A stretch of DNA of 64,000 bases from Bacillota bacterium (lineage in GTDB: Bacteria > Bacillota > Clostridia > Christensenellales > SZUA-584), in assembly GCA_023406895.1 (NCBI GenBank), contig JAEXTV010000014.1, positions 101,061 through 165,060 on the forward strand, written 5' to 3'. Both the position numbers and the translations under genes were made by a program. Every line of letters begins with the position of its first letter. The first letter of the stretch is position 1. The notes beneath the pieces were generated by a model, which made no database searches, had not been told where the DNA came from, and saw nothing but the letters and a program-made list of their open reading frames with translations. Positions 53,259-61,895 of the stretch are shown here, piece after piece.

Positions 53259-55118
53259 ATGGGATACAATGCCGGAAAATATGATGTGGTGGTGGTAGGC
53301 GCGGGGCACGCAGGCTGCGAGGCGGCGCTGGCTTCCGCGCGGCTCGGGCAAAAAACACTGCTGCTGACGATCAACCTCGATGGGATTGCGCTGATGGCGT
53401 GCAATCCGTCGATAGGCGGGACGAGCAAGGGACACCTTGTGCGCGAGATCGATGCGCTCGGCGGCCAGATGGGGCTTTGTGCCGACGCGGCGTACATGCA
53501 GATCAAACTGCTCGGCACATCCAAAGGAGCGGCGGTGCAGTCGCTGCGGTCGCAGCAGGATAAGAAGCTGTATCAGCGCGTGATGAAATGGACGCTTGAG
53601 AATACGGACAACCTCGATATCGTCAGCGCGGAAGTGTCGCGCGTGAACACGAGCGGCGGGCGCGTCTGCGGTGTGGAGACGAACCTCGGTGCGCATTATG
53701 AGGCGCGGGCGGTGGTGCTCTGCACGGGCGTTTATTTAAAAGGACGTGTGATCATCGGCGAGCACAGCGTATTCGCAGGGCCGTCGGGGCTGGCCCCGGC
53801 AAATAAGCTGTGCCTTGCTGAGCTCGGGTTTCGTGTTCAGCGTTTCAAAACGGGAACACCCGCGCGCGTGGACCGCCGCAGTATTGACTTTTCCAAAACA
53901 GAGCCGCAGTACGGCGATGAGAACCCGCAATACCATTCGTTTCTCACACAGGGCGCACCGAAAAAACAGCATCCGTGCTATCTCACGTACACCACGGCGC
54001 AAACGCACGAGATTATCCGGCGCAACATTCACCGCAGCCCGCTATACAGCGGCGTGATTGAGGGCACGGGGCCGCGTTACTGCCCGTCGATTGAGGATAA
54101 GGTGGTCAAGTTTCCGCAGCGGGACCGCCACCAGGTATTTATTGAGCCCGAGGGCGAATGGACCAACGAGATGTATGTACAGGGCATGAGTTCGTCACTC
54201 CCAGAGGACGTGCAGAAGGAAATGTACCGCAGCGTGCCGGGGTTGGAAAACGCGGTGCTGATGCGCACAGCTTACGCGATCGAGTACGACTGCATCGATC
54301 CGCTCGGCATCCGATCAACGCTTGAATCCAAACAGGTGAACGGGCTTTTCTGCGCGGGGCAGATCAACGGCACATCGGGGTATGAGGAAGCGGCGGCGCA
54401 GGGCATCATCGCGGGCATCAATGCCGCGCAGTACGTGAAACAGGAGGAGCCGCTCACGCTTAAAAGAAACGACGCGTATGCGGGTGTGCTGATTGACGAT
54501 CTTGTGACGAAGGGCACGAGCGAGCCGTATCGCATGATGACCGCGCGGGCCGAATACCGGCTGCTGCTGCGACAGGATAACGCGGATGTGCGGCTGACCG
54601 AGCTGGGACGCAGGGTCGGGCTTGTGACGGATGAGCGTTACGACGCGTATATGAAAAAGCGTGACGCGGTCGACAAGGAAAAACAACGGCTTTTTGCGTG
54701 CACCGTGGACATAGAGCGCGCGAACGCACTGCTGAAAGCCAAAGGGCAGACGACGCTTAAAGCCGGCGTGAAAGCGGCCGTGCTGCTCACACGGCAGGAT
54801 ATCGGCTACGCGGACTTAAAAGAGGTCTGCGGTGCGGACGCGCCGCGCGAGGTGGCTGAGTGTGTGGAAACGGAAATCCGCTACGCAGGCTATATCGACA
54901 AACAGGAACGGCAAGTGGAGCGGTTTGCATCTCTGGAAAAAAAGAAGCTGCCGCCTGATTTTGATTACAAAACGCTGGGCGGGCTGCGCCTTGAGGCGGC
55001 GGCCAAGCTCAATGCGATAAAACCCGAAACATTGGGGCAGGCAATGCGCATTTCGGGCGTATCCCCGGCGGATATTTCGGTACTGGCCGTATACTTTGGC
55101 AGCCGCCGCAGCAAATAA
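53259..55118 (+). CDS. mnmG: tRNA uridine-5-carboxymethylaminomethyl enzyme MnmG (GidA)
   Basis: 619 residues. The FAD dinucleotide fold VVVGAGHAGCEAA, MACNPSIGGTSKGHLVREIDALGG and the C-terminal MnmE/tRNA-binding helices are present. ATG at 53259 immediately precedes the FAD motif and has TTTGGGGA upstream; the longer open frame into mnmE is not used. mnmE and mnmG form one operon. Confidence 0.97.
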   Translation: MGYNAGKYDVVVVGAGHAGCEAALASARLGQKTLLLTINLDGIALMACNPSIGGTSKGHLVREIDALGGQMGLCADAAYMQIKLLGTSKGAAVQSLRSQQDKKLYQRVMKWTLENTDNLDIVSAEVSRVNTSGGRVCGVETNLGAHYEARAVVLCTGVYLKGRVIIGEHSVFAGPSGLAPANKLCLAELGFRVQRFKTGTPARVDRRSIDFSKTEPQYGDENPQYHSFLTQGAPKKQHPCYLTYTTAQTHEIIRRNIHRSPLYSGVIEGTGPRYCPSIEDKVVKFPQRDRHQVFIEPEGEWTNEMYVQGMSSSLPEDVQKEMYRSVPGLENAVLMRTAYAIEYDCIDPLGIRSTLESKQVNGLFCAGQINGTSGYEEAAAQGIIAGINAAQYVKQEEPLTLKRNDAYAGVLIDDLVTKGTSEPYRMMTARAEYRLLLRQDNADVRLTELGRRVGLVTDERYDAYMKKRDAVDKEKQRLFACTVDIERANALLKAKGQTTLKAGVKAAVLLTRQDIGYADLKEVCGADAPREVAECVETEIRYAGYIDKQERQVERFASLEKKKLPPDFDYKTLGGLRLEAAAKLNAIKPETLGQAMRISGVSPADISVLAVYFGSRRSK

Positions 55119-55150
55119 ACGCGCGATTGTGATAATGACACTTTGTGCTA

Positions 55151-55179
55151 TTGCGGCCTCACGGTATAATTGCTAATAT
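55151..55179 (+). promoter_or_regulatory. tilS promoter, leaderless arrangement
   Basis: TTGCGG, a 17-base spacer and TAATAT with extended TGC. The ATG at 55186 begins 6 bases after the -10 box, so the transcript should start at or next to the start codon. An alternative TATAAT lies at 55165. Confidence 0.6.
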
Positions 55180-55185
55180 AAGCGT

Positions 55186-56529
55186 ATGAAAACGCATATC
55201 AGGCAAAAATTGATCGAATTTGGCATTGAGCCGGGTGATACCGTCGGCGCGGCTGTCAGCGGCGGCGTGGATTCGATGGTGTTGCTGGATGTGCTGTGCA
55301 ATTTGCGCGATGAACTGAACATAATAATAGAGGTGTATCATTTTGAGCACAGAATCCGCGGCCAAGCATCGTTGGACGATATGCGGTTCGTGGAGGCGCA
55401 GTGTGCCGCGCGCGGCGTTGGCTGCGTGACAGGCCGGGAAGACGTTGTCCGGCTCGCGCGCGAATGGGGCGTTTCGCTCGAAACGGCGGCGCGGCATGCG
55501 AGGTATGCGTTTTTGGATGCGCAGCGGGCCGGGTTGATTGCCACGGCGCATCATGCGGGTGACATGGCCGAAACGGTGATCATGAACCTGTGCCGCGGCA
55601 GCGGCCTTAAAGGATTGTGCGGCATACCCGAGCGGCGCGGCAGGTATATACGGCCGCTTCTCGGCGTGACGCGTGAGGAGATTGAAAACTACGCGGCGGA
55701 AAACGGCGTGAAATATGTGCACGACGCAACCAATGACGATACGGCCTATACGCGAAACTTTGTGCGCGCACAGGTGCTCCCGCTGCTTAAAACCGTGAAT
55801 GAGCAGGCGGTTTCGCACATCGCGGCGGCCGCAAAGCTGCTGGCTGAGGACGAAGAGGCACTCGCGGAAGCGGCACAAAATGCGGGCGGCATTCAAACAA
55901 ACAAAGACGGAACCGGCGTTGGTATAGATATCGCGGTGCTGCTTGGCCAGAATACGGCTGTGCGCAAACGTATGATCCGGCTGGCGCTGCAGATGAGCGG
56001 CGGGCTTAACGATATCTCCTCCGGGCATGTGGACGACGTGCTGATGCTGGCGGAAAGAAACGTGTCGGGCAAGTCTGTCGAACTGCCGGGCGGCTTTGCG
56101 GCGGCGGTGGAATACGGGAAACTGAGCATTGGCAAAAAGAAGGAAAAGAATTATAATAATGCTTTGGTGCGTTTTAACGGCCGAGGACACTATGAGCTTC
56201 ATGGTATAGAGCTTTGGTGTGAAGCGGGTGTCGGAATGGTTCGTGAGCCCAAAACGGAATGCTTTGACATGGAAGCCTTAAACGGCGCGTGCTTTCGCCG
56301 CAGACAGGACGGGGATTACATAAGGCCCTTGGGGATGAGCGGAAAAAAGCGTCTGAGCGACTACCTGTCAGACAGAAAAGTGCCGCTGCTCGCGCGGGAT
56401 TCGCTCGTGGTGCTTGCGAAAGACAGTGAGGTATTTTGGGTGGTTGGCGTGGGTGTTTCGGAAACGACGAAAACCCGGGAGAACACCGGGTGTTATATTT
56501 TAAGGTATGGGGAGAAATCAAATGCATAA
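55186..56529 (+). CDS. tilS: tRNA(Ile)-lysidine synthetase
   Basis: 447 residues. The N-type ATP pyrophosphatase loop AVSGGVDSMVLLDVL and the TilS motif ATAHHAGDMAETVIMNLCRGSGLKGL are present, followed by the C-terminal tRNA-binding domains. It converts C34 of the AUA-reading tRNA-Ile to lysidine and is essential. No Shine-Dalgarno sequence precedes the ATG. It overlaps hpt by 8 bases. Confidence 0.95.
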   Translation: MKTHIRQKLIEFGIEPGDTVGAAVSGGVDSMVLLDVLCNLRDELNIIIEVYHFEHRIRGQASLDDMRFVEAQCAARGVGCVTGREDVVRLAREWGVSLETAARHARYAFLDAQRAGLIATAHHAGDMAETVIMNLCRGSGLKGLCGIPERRGRYIRPLLGVTREEIENYAAENGVKYVHDATNDDTAYTRNFVRAQVLPLLKTVNEQAVSHIAAAAKLLAEDEEALAEAAQNAGGIQTNKDGTGVGIDIAVLLGQNTAVRKRMIRLALQMSGGLNDISSGHVDDVLMLAERNVSGKSVELPGGFAAAVEYGKLSIGKKKEKNYNNALVRFNGRGHYELHGIELWCEAGVGMVREPKTECFDMEALNGACFRRRQDGDYIRPLGMSGKKRLSDYLSDRKVPLLARDSLVVLAKDSEVFWVVGVGVSETTKTRENTGCYILRYGEKSNA

Positions 56530-57061
56530 CGACATCAAACGGGTACTTTATTCGGAAGAGCAGCTCAAGGCAAGGGTGAACGAGCTGGCGGCGCAAATCA
56601 GGCAGGACATGTCGGGGCAGGAATTGCTCACAGTCGGCGTTCTTCGCGGAGCCGTGATGTTTTATGCCGATCTGGTACGTGAACTTGATATGCCGATGCA
56701 TATGAATTTCATGTCGGTATCGAGCTATGGTAAAGGGGCGGTCTCATCGGGTGCGGTGCGCATTCAATACGATCTCGAAGAGGATATTGCGGGAAAGAAT
56801 GTGCTGATTGTTGAGGATATCGTGGATTCGGGCCTGACATTGCAGTATCTGACCAAGACGCTGAAATCGCGCAATCCGGCGATGCTCAAAACATGCTGCC
56901 TCTTTGACAAACCCGAGCGGCGCACGGTGGATTTTCAGGCGGATTATGTGGGCTTTGTGGTGCCGGATGTGTTTATCGTCGGTTACGGCCTGGATTATGC
57001 GGAAGAATACAGAAACTTAAAATATATCGGTGAGCTGAAGTGCGAAGTTTATTCACGCTAA
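56522..57061 (+). CDS. hpt: Hypoxanthine phosphoribosyltransferase
   Basis: 179 residues. GVLRGAVMFYADLVREL and the PRPP motif VLIVEDIVDSGLTLQYL identify the enzyme, which salvages hypoxanthine and guanine. ATG at 56522 has GGGGAG 7 bases upstream, inside the end of tilS. tilS-hpt-ftsH is the conserved Firmicutes order. Confidence 0.96.
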   Translation: MHNDIKRVLYSEEQLKARVNELAAQIRQDMSGQELLTVGVLRGAVMFYADLVRELDMPMHMNFMSVSSYGKGAVSSGAVRIQYDLEEDIAGKNVLIVEDIVDSGLTLQYLTKTLKSRNPAMLKTCCLFDKPERRTVDFQADYVGFVVPDVFIVGYGLDYAEEYRNLKYIGELKCEVYSR

Positions 57062-57103
57062 CCGGCAGCCGCCATTGTTTAAATATCGTTCATATCTGCT
57101 CAA

Positions 57104-57132
57104 TTGAAAAGCCTATGTCGATATGGTACAAT
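57104..57132 (+). promoter_or_regulatory. ftsH promoter
   Basis: TTGAAA, a 17-base spacer and TACAAT, 33 bases before the TTG start. Confidence 0.7.
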
Positions 57133-57165
57133 GGTCAGACAAAGTAAAATGAGGAGGACAGCACT

Positions 57166-59079
57166 TTGAAAAAATCAGCTCGCGGGTCGCTGATATATAT
57201 AATTGGTTTTATCTTGGTTTTTGTTTTGATCAATATGCTAACCGCGGCCAACACAGCAGATTCGCGTGTTATTGAATATGATAAATTTTTGGAGCATGTT
57301 AAACAGCAGCAGATCAAAGCGGTGGTGGTCATGGATCACCAGCTTTATGCGCTCAAAACCGATACGCAAATTGTTGAGGATAAGTTCCCGGCCGAATATG
57401 ACTACAATACATATATTCCTGACCTTGAACAGTTTAATGAAGACTTAAAAGACATCACAAAGGCGACAAACCCGCTCGATTACGGTTTCAGCTACGATAC
57501 GATACCTCAGCCCGAGCCGTCGATATTTGAAGTGTTGTTGCCTTACCTGATTCCCACCGCGGTTGTGGTGCTGTTTTTCTACTTCATCATGCGGCAGCAG
57601 CAGGGCAGCGGCAACAAAGCGATGTCCTTCGGAAAATCGCGTGCGCGCATGCAGGTGAACGACAAACACAAAAAAACATTTGCTGATGTGGCGGGTGCCG
57701 ATGAAGAAAAAGCAGAGCTTGCGGAAATCGTGGACTTTTTGAAAAATCCGAAGCGTTTTATCGATCTGGGCGCGCGCATACCCAAAGGCGTGCTGCTTGT
57801 GGGACCTCCGGGTGGCGGCAAAACGCTGCTGGCCAAAGCGGTGGCGGGCGAAGCGGGCGTACCGTTTTTCTCCATCAGCGGCAGCGACTTTGTGGAGATG
57901 TTTGTGGGCGTGGGCGCATCGCGTGTGCGCGATATGTTTGAAAACGCGAAGAAGAATTCGCCCTGTATATTATTTATTGACGAAATTGACGCTGTGGGAC
58001 GCCAGAGAGGCAGCGGCCTTGGCGGCGGACACGACGAGCGCGAACAGACGCTCAACCAGCTGCTTGTGGAGATGGACGGCTTCCAGACCAACGAAGGCAT
58101 CATCATACTCGCGGCGACCAACCGTAAAGACATTCTCGATCCGGCGCTTCTGCGTCCGGGCCGTTTCGACAGACAGATCGTCGTTAATTATCCGGATGTG
58201 AAGGGCCGCGAGGAGATTCTGCGCGTGCATGCCAAGGGCAAGCCGCTTGCGGACGATGTGGACTTAAAAGTTCTTGCCAAGCGTACTCCCGGCTTTATCG
58301 GTGCGGACCTTGAGAACGTGCTCAATGAAGCGGCGATACTCACGGCGCGCGCGAAAAAACAAAAAATCACCATGATTGAAGTGGAAGAAGCGATTACGCG
58401 TGTCATCGCCGGGCCCGAAAAGAAATCACGCGTGATTACCGAGAAAGACAAACGATGCACAGCGTACCATGAAGTGGGGCATGCGATTTGCGCCAAAGCC
58501 CAGAAAGAGTGTGATCCTGTGCACGAGGTGTCCATTATCCCGAGGGGCATGGCTGCGGGCTACACGATGACGCTGCCTGAGGAAGACAACCAGCACGTGT
58601 TTAAGAGCAAGCTGCTTGCGGACCTCACCATGATGCTGGGCGGCAGGGCGGCTGAGAAGCTGATACTGGGTGACGTGAGCACGGGCGCGGTCAGCGATTT
58701 GCAGCGCGCTTCGGATATTGCACGCAATATGGTCATCAAGTTCGGCATGAGCGACGAGATCGGCCCGTTCTTCCTTGGAAGCAACCAGGAGCTTTTCCTC
58801 GGCAAAGAGATCGGACACACCAAAACATATTCGGAAGATCTCGCTTTCAAGGTGGATGTGGAGACGAAAAAGATACTCGACAACGCTTTCAAGAAGGCGC
58901 AGGATATCCTGCAGGAAAAGGTGGAGCTGCTTCACAAAATCGCCGCTGTTTTGATCGAACGCGAGAAAATTGACGGTGAAGAGTTTGAAAAGCTCTGGAA
59001 CGGCGAAGAACTGCCTCCGTTTGAAAAGGCCGAAGTTAAAGTGGAAAAAGACGCTGAAACGGCTGAAGAAAACAAATAA
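57166..59079 (+). CDS. ftsH: ATP-dependent zinc metalloprotease FtsH
   Basis: 637 residues. Two membrane helices flank a short outer domain (residues about 8-130). The AAA domain has Walker A GPPGGGKT, Walker B CILFIDEID and the second region of homology; HEVGH is the zinc site of the M41 peptidase. It degrades membrane and regulatory proteins. Walker A has Gly where most FtsH have Thr (GPPGTGKT), a tolerated change. TTG at 57166 has GAGGAGG 8 bases upstream. Confidence 0.97.
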   Translation: MKKSARGSLIYIIGFILVFVLINMLTAANTADSRVIEYDKFLEHVKQQQIKAVVVMDHQLYALKTDTQIVEDKFPAEYDYNTYIPDLEQFNEDLKDITKATNPLDYGFSYDTIPQPEPSIFEVLLPYLIPTAVVVLFFYFIMRQQQGSGNKAMSFGKSRARMQVNDKHKKTFADVAGADEEKAELAEIVDFLKNPKRFIDLGARIPKGVLLVGPPGGGKTLLAKAVAGEAGVPFFSISGSDFVEMFVGVGASRVRDMFENAKKNSPCILFIDEIDAVGRQRGSGLGGGHDEREQTLNQLLVEMDGFQTNEGIIILAATNRKDILDPALLRPGRFDRQIVVNYPDVKGREEILRVHAKGKPLADDVDLKVLAKRTPGFIGADLENVLNEAAILTARAKKQKITMIEVEEAITRVIAGPEKKSRVITEKDKRCTAYHEVGHAICAKAQKECDPVHEVSIIPRGMAAGYTMTLPEEDNQHVFKSKLLADLTMMLGGRAAEKLILGDVSTGAVSDLQRASDIARNMVIKFGMSDEIGPFFLGSNQELFLGKEIGHTKTYSEDLAFKVDVETKKILDNAFKKAQDILQEKVELLHKIAAVLIEREKIDGEEFEKLWNGEELPPFEKAEVKVEKDAETAEENK

Positions 59080-59095
59080 TCGACTGGCTGCTAGG

Positions 59096-59125
59096 GCCCC
59101 GCTGCAAAAAGCGCGGGGTTCTTTT
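59096..59125 (+). terminator. ftsH terminator
   Basis: CCCCGC and GCGGGG pair around CTGCAAAAAGC-type loop bases, followed by TTCTTTTATTTTTTT. Confidence 0.85.
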
Positions 59126-59141
59126 ATTTTTTTGAAAATTG

Positions 59142-59308
59142 TGCTAAAGTATAGTTGAGAAATGACGATATAAAAAGAAAAAGGCATACTTGCTGAAAAA
59201 CAGGTGTGCAAGCCGCGGGTGAACAAGCATGGACGCTCGAAGCCTGGCCGCAGACATATTATAAATTGTTGTCCTTGCTGCCATTGTGAGGACTTTTTTA
59301 TCTGTTTG
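59142..59308 (+). ncRNA. Candidate structured leader or small RNA before the orphan gene
   Basis: TGCTAAAGT (59142) is a possible extended -10 box. GGC ... TTGC pairs with GCAA ... GCC (59183-59213), then GCGG pairs with CCGC (about 59216-59251). A terminator stem GTCCT/AGGAC with six T residues follows (59270-59298). Folded aptamer, terminator and then an ORF is riboswitch-like. The layout recalls c-di-GMP-I aptamers, but the conserved core is not matched, so no class is assigned. Confidence 0.45.
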
Positions 59309-59345
59309 ACAGGGCCTAAAAATAAGGCGAAAGGAGGAAAACGGT

Positions 59346-59624
59346 ATGGATACGTTATATGATGTCATTCGTTCGCAACCAGTCACGAACAGGCTGTATG
59401 AAATGAACAAACTCAGCGAAGAGATACAAAAGTCAAAACCGTTGGCTATTGCGAATTCTGAAGACACAGAGATTGGCAACAACAGCAAAGACGAGATGTC
59501 ATATGCGGTTAAATTTACGCGCGAAGCCAAACAGCTTCCGGAATTGCAAAGAAGACTTCAATCAACCGATTTGGGAGAGAAATTTCGCGCAAGCGCATCC
59601 TCTGATGACTTATCGTCTAAGTAA
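59346..59624 (+). CDS. Hypothetical small protein
   Basis: 92 residues, acidic and hydrophilic, without a signal peptide or membrane segment; mostly predicted helix (YDVIRSQPVTNRLYEMNKLSEEI). I do not recognise it. AAAGGAGG lies 8 bases before the ATG and a terminator follows, so it is probably a real monocistronic gene. A structured, terminator-bearing leader precedes it. The region between positions 35 and 60 is rich in Asn/Ser/Asp and may be disordered. Confidence 0.7.
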   Translation: MDTLYDVIRSQPVTNRLYEMNKLSEEIQKSKPLAIANSEDTEIGNNSKDEMSYAVKFTREAKQLPELQRRLQSTDLGEKFRASASSDDLSSK

Positions 59625-59642
59625 CATAAAATAATATGTTTG

Positions 59643-59691
59643 AATAATACGGCTCTGGAAACCGCGAAAGACGGGCAAGAGCCGTTATTTT
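59643..59691 (+). terminator. Terminator after the orphan gene
   Basis: AATA-ACGGCTCT-type arms (ACGGCTCT at 59649, AGAGCCGT at 59679) pair and are followed by TATTTT. Confidence 0.75.
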
Positions 59692-59698
59692 GCTACGT

Positions 59699-59795
59699 AA
59701 AAATGTTAAAAGCCTCCGCGGAAACCGTGAAGGCTTTTAACATAGTATATTATTATTGGTGGTGGTGGTGCTATGTCGGGTGGTTTTTAACCACG
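59699..59795 (-). ncRNA. Candidate small RNA with CAC-repeat tract
   Basis: About 97 nt on the minus strand. The consensus promoter at 59801-59829 fixes the start near 59795. Order from 5': a 6-bp hairpin GTGGTT-AAA-AACCAC; an unpaired linker with CACCACCACCACC and AATAATAAT; then a 19-bp near-perfect hairpin (AAAAGCC ... GGCTTTT) ending in AACATTTTT as terminator. No ORF begins inside it. The CAC tract can pair with the GGTGGTGG loop in the leaders of both LCP genes. The gene is antisense to nothing annotated. Confidence 0.7.
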
Positions 59796-59800
59796 TGATT

Positions 59801-59829
59801 ATTATACAATAGACGTACTGCCATGTCAA
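59801..59829 (-). promoter_or_regulatory. Perfect consensus promoter of the small RNA
   Basis: On the minus strand TTGACA, a 17-base spacer and TATAAT, an exact consensus match. Confidence 0.85.
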
Positions 59830-59960
59830 ACAATTGTAACAAATAAGTAATAAAATTTTACGAATTGTAAATATAGCTTCATGAATGGCTGAAATTTAAG
59901 CAAAAGTATGATGAAATGCGTCTATGCATGTCGAACACCTATCTTTTCACAAGATAAATA

Positions 59961-59969
59961 TGGTATACT
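59961..59969 (+). promoter_or_regulatory. rsmA promoter, leaderless arrangement
   Basis: Extended -10 box TGGTATACT; the -35 box is weak. The ATG at 59976 begins 6 bases after it, so the transcript probably starts at the start codon. Confidence 0.55.
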
Positions 59970-59975
59970 CGTCCA

Positions 59976-60869
59976 ATGAATAAAAATATGACATCGCCGA
60001 CTGTGCTCAAAGCGCTTATGGAGAAATACGGTGTTTCTCCTTTAAAAAGATTCGGCCAGAATTTCTTAATAGACGGCAATATTGCCGACAATATCGCGCG
60101 CGCTGCCGTTCCGGAAGGCGCATGTGCTTTGGAGATTGGCCCCGGTATGGGGGCGCTCACGAGCCGCCTGCTCGACAGGGCGCAGGTTGTTGCTGCCTAT
60201 GAAATCGATTCGGGGCTGTCGGGGGCACTGCGGGATATGTTCGCGGAAGAGCCGCGGTTTCACTTGTTCCATCAGGATTTTCTGAAAGCGGATCTGGAGA
60301 ATGATATTGGAGCTCTCTGTCAAAACAATGATATTTATGTGGCGGCCAATCTGCCATACTACATCACCTCGCCATGCATTATGAAGCTTGTGGAGTCAAA
60401 GCTGAAAATTGTATCCATCACGGTGATGGTGCAAAAGGAAGTGGCCGAGCGGCTTTGTGCGAAACCGGGCGGTAAAGACTATGGCGCCATCACAGCCGCC
60501 GTCTCGTATTTTGCGCAGCCAAAGCTGCTATTTAATGTGTCGGCCGGCTGCTTTTATCCCAAGCCGGATGTGGCATCGTCTGTGGTTCAGCTCTCCGTCA
60601 ATCGGGGCCGAGAGAGCGGCGACGCCGAGGCCTATCTCAAAACGGTCAAGGGTTTGTTTGCCATGAGGAGAAAGACGGTGAGAAGCAATTTGAGGCAAAG
60701 TTTCGGCATTTCTGCAGAGCTCGCGCAGCAAGTGCTTCAACAGACTGAAATTGATGAAAACGCAAGAGCCGAAATGCTAAGCGTCAACCAGTTTATGAAA
60801 ATATCCATAATTCTAAAGAAAGTTATCGGTAATTTTTCAGAAATAGCAGGAGAAAAGGATTTTGTGTAG
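59976..60869 (+). CDS. rsmA: 16S rRNA dimethyladenosine transferase
   Basis: 297 residues. RFGQNFLID opens the protein, ALEIGPGMGALTSRLL binds S-adenosylmethionine and AANLPYYITSPCIM is the NLPY catalytic motif. It dimethylates two adjacent adenines near the 16S 3' end. There is no Shine-Dalgarno sequence; the start lies directly after a -10 box. A second in-frame ATG is at 59988. Confidence 0.95.
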   Translation: MNKNMTSPTVLKALMEKYGVSPLKRFGQNFLIDGNIADNIARAAVPEGACALEIGPGMGALTSRLLDRAQVVAAYEIDSGLSGALRDMFAEEPRFHLFHQDFLKADLENDIGALCQNNDIYVAANLPYYITSPCIMKLVESKLKIVSITVMVQKEVAERLCAKPGGKDYGAITAAVSYFAQPKLLFNVSAGCFYPKPDVASSVVQLSVNRGRESGDAEAYLKTVKGLFAMRRKTVRSNLRQSFGISAELAQQVLQQTEIDENARAEMLSVNQFMKISIILKKVIGNFSEIAGEKDFV

Positions 60870-61033
60870 AACTATCAAATATGGCATAGGATTAAGGTTC
60901 AAGTAAATGCAAGTTGGCGATACAATTCCGTCAAAGATTGTGAAAAAATGAACTTCCGGCAACAGTTTTATTTAAAGCACCAGCAGGCGTAAAGGGCTAA
61001 TAAGCTTTTTGCACAAAAGATACACAGCATGAA

Positions 61034-61060
61034 GGGCGGGCATTCCCCGCTCTTTGTGTT
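61034..61060 (+). terminator. Terminator between rsmA and the convergent membrane protein
   Basis: GCGGG and CCCGC pair and are followed by TCTTTGTGTTT. No gene is seen in 60870-61033. Confidence 0.6.
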
Positions 61061-61067
61061 TATAATA

Positions 61068-61895
61068 TCAGCCATGTTCGTTGATATGGGCATTGCCTGA
61101 CATTAATTCAATTTGTGCCATGTTGAATTTAACGATATTTCTTATTAAATCTAAATCTAAGGATTGATGAGTCGGCATATACAACTCCGAAAATCCGTTA
61201 TTTTTGTAGCTATTTATTCTATCCGCAAATACAATGAAAATGTCGGGATTATTGGGATAGATGCAAACGCTTTTTCCTCCGATTATTGCTTGAACTGAGA
61301 TCAAACTATAAATCTCCGATTTTTCTATATTTCTTATATAGATGTATGTCGGAAAAAGAACGGCCTTGTCAATGACGGCGACAGCATTCGGAACAATCTC
61401 TAAAATCTGATTGTGTATGAGCTGCAGCAAACTTCGCATGGTGCCTCTTTTTGACGAGATATATTTTTCAATCGTCGTGATTGTTTTGGCTTTATAGAAA
61501 GGGTAAAATAGTATCGTGAAACAAAATATGATAAATAGCGTCAGCCCAAGCAAGGCATTACACATAAATAAAGCCACAAAACCGCCGATAACAGCCAATG
61601 TGACAATTACTGTCAGGATGACGACTTTTTTAGGCCCTCTTTTAATTATCTCAGCAGTATTCTCTGCCGTATTATAATTCACGCCATATTCTTCGCTCAG
61701 TTTTTCATCTGTTTTTTTAAATTTGTATTCACCCCATATCGTTAACAATACAATCATGAAAACAAAGCACGGCAATATCAAGTAAAGTATCGGAGGTAAA
61801 TTATCAGAAAATATTAAGAAACAAGAGATAGATACTGCCATGATTGATAACACAATAATCATAAACAATGTCATGGGGTTGTGGAAACGTTTCAA
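61068..61895 (-). CDS. Four-helix membrane protein of unknown function
   Basis: 275 residues. Two N-terminal membrane helices (about 9-53), a short polar loop, then two more (about 92-135) and a C-terminal domain of about 140 residues (YISSKRGTMRSLLQLIHNQI onward), probably cytoplasmic and resembling a PH-like or YcxB-type domain by layout only. I do not recognise the family. TTG at 61895 has AAGGAGAG 6 bases upstream. Base composition is more A+T-rich than its neighbours, which could indicate transfer. Confidence 0.75.
   Translation of the reverse strand: MKRFHNPMTLFMIIVLSIMAVSISCFLIFSDNLPPILYLILPCFVFMIVLLTIWGEYKFKKTDEKLSEEYGVNYNTAENTAEIIKRGPKKVVILTVIVTLAVIGGFVALFMCNALLGLTLFIIFCFTILFYPFYKAKTITTIEKYISSKRGTMRSLLQLIHNQILEIVPNAVAVIDKAVLFPTYIYIRNIEKSEIYSLISVQAIIGGKSVCIYPNNPDIFIVFADRINSYKNNGFSELYMPTHQSLDLDLIRNIVKFNMAQIELMSGNAHINEHG

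Noticed and set aside
59180..59255. c-di-GMP-I riboswitch
   Set aside because: Stem order is reminiscent, but the conserved GGACGCAAAGCC core and tetraloop/receptor pair are not matched in place. Kept only as an unassigned structured leader.
59703..59798. Plus-strand 31-codon frame with three Tyr and four consecutive Trp codons, like a trp attenuator leader peptide
   Set aside because: It has no ribosome binding site and no promoter, starts inside a hairpin and has no aromatic amino-acid genes downstream. The opposite strand has a perfect promoter and terminator, and the TGG run is the complement of its CAC tract.
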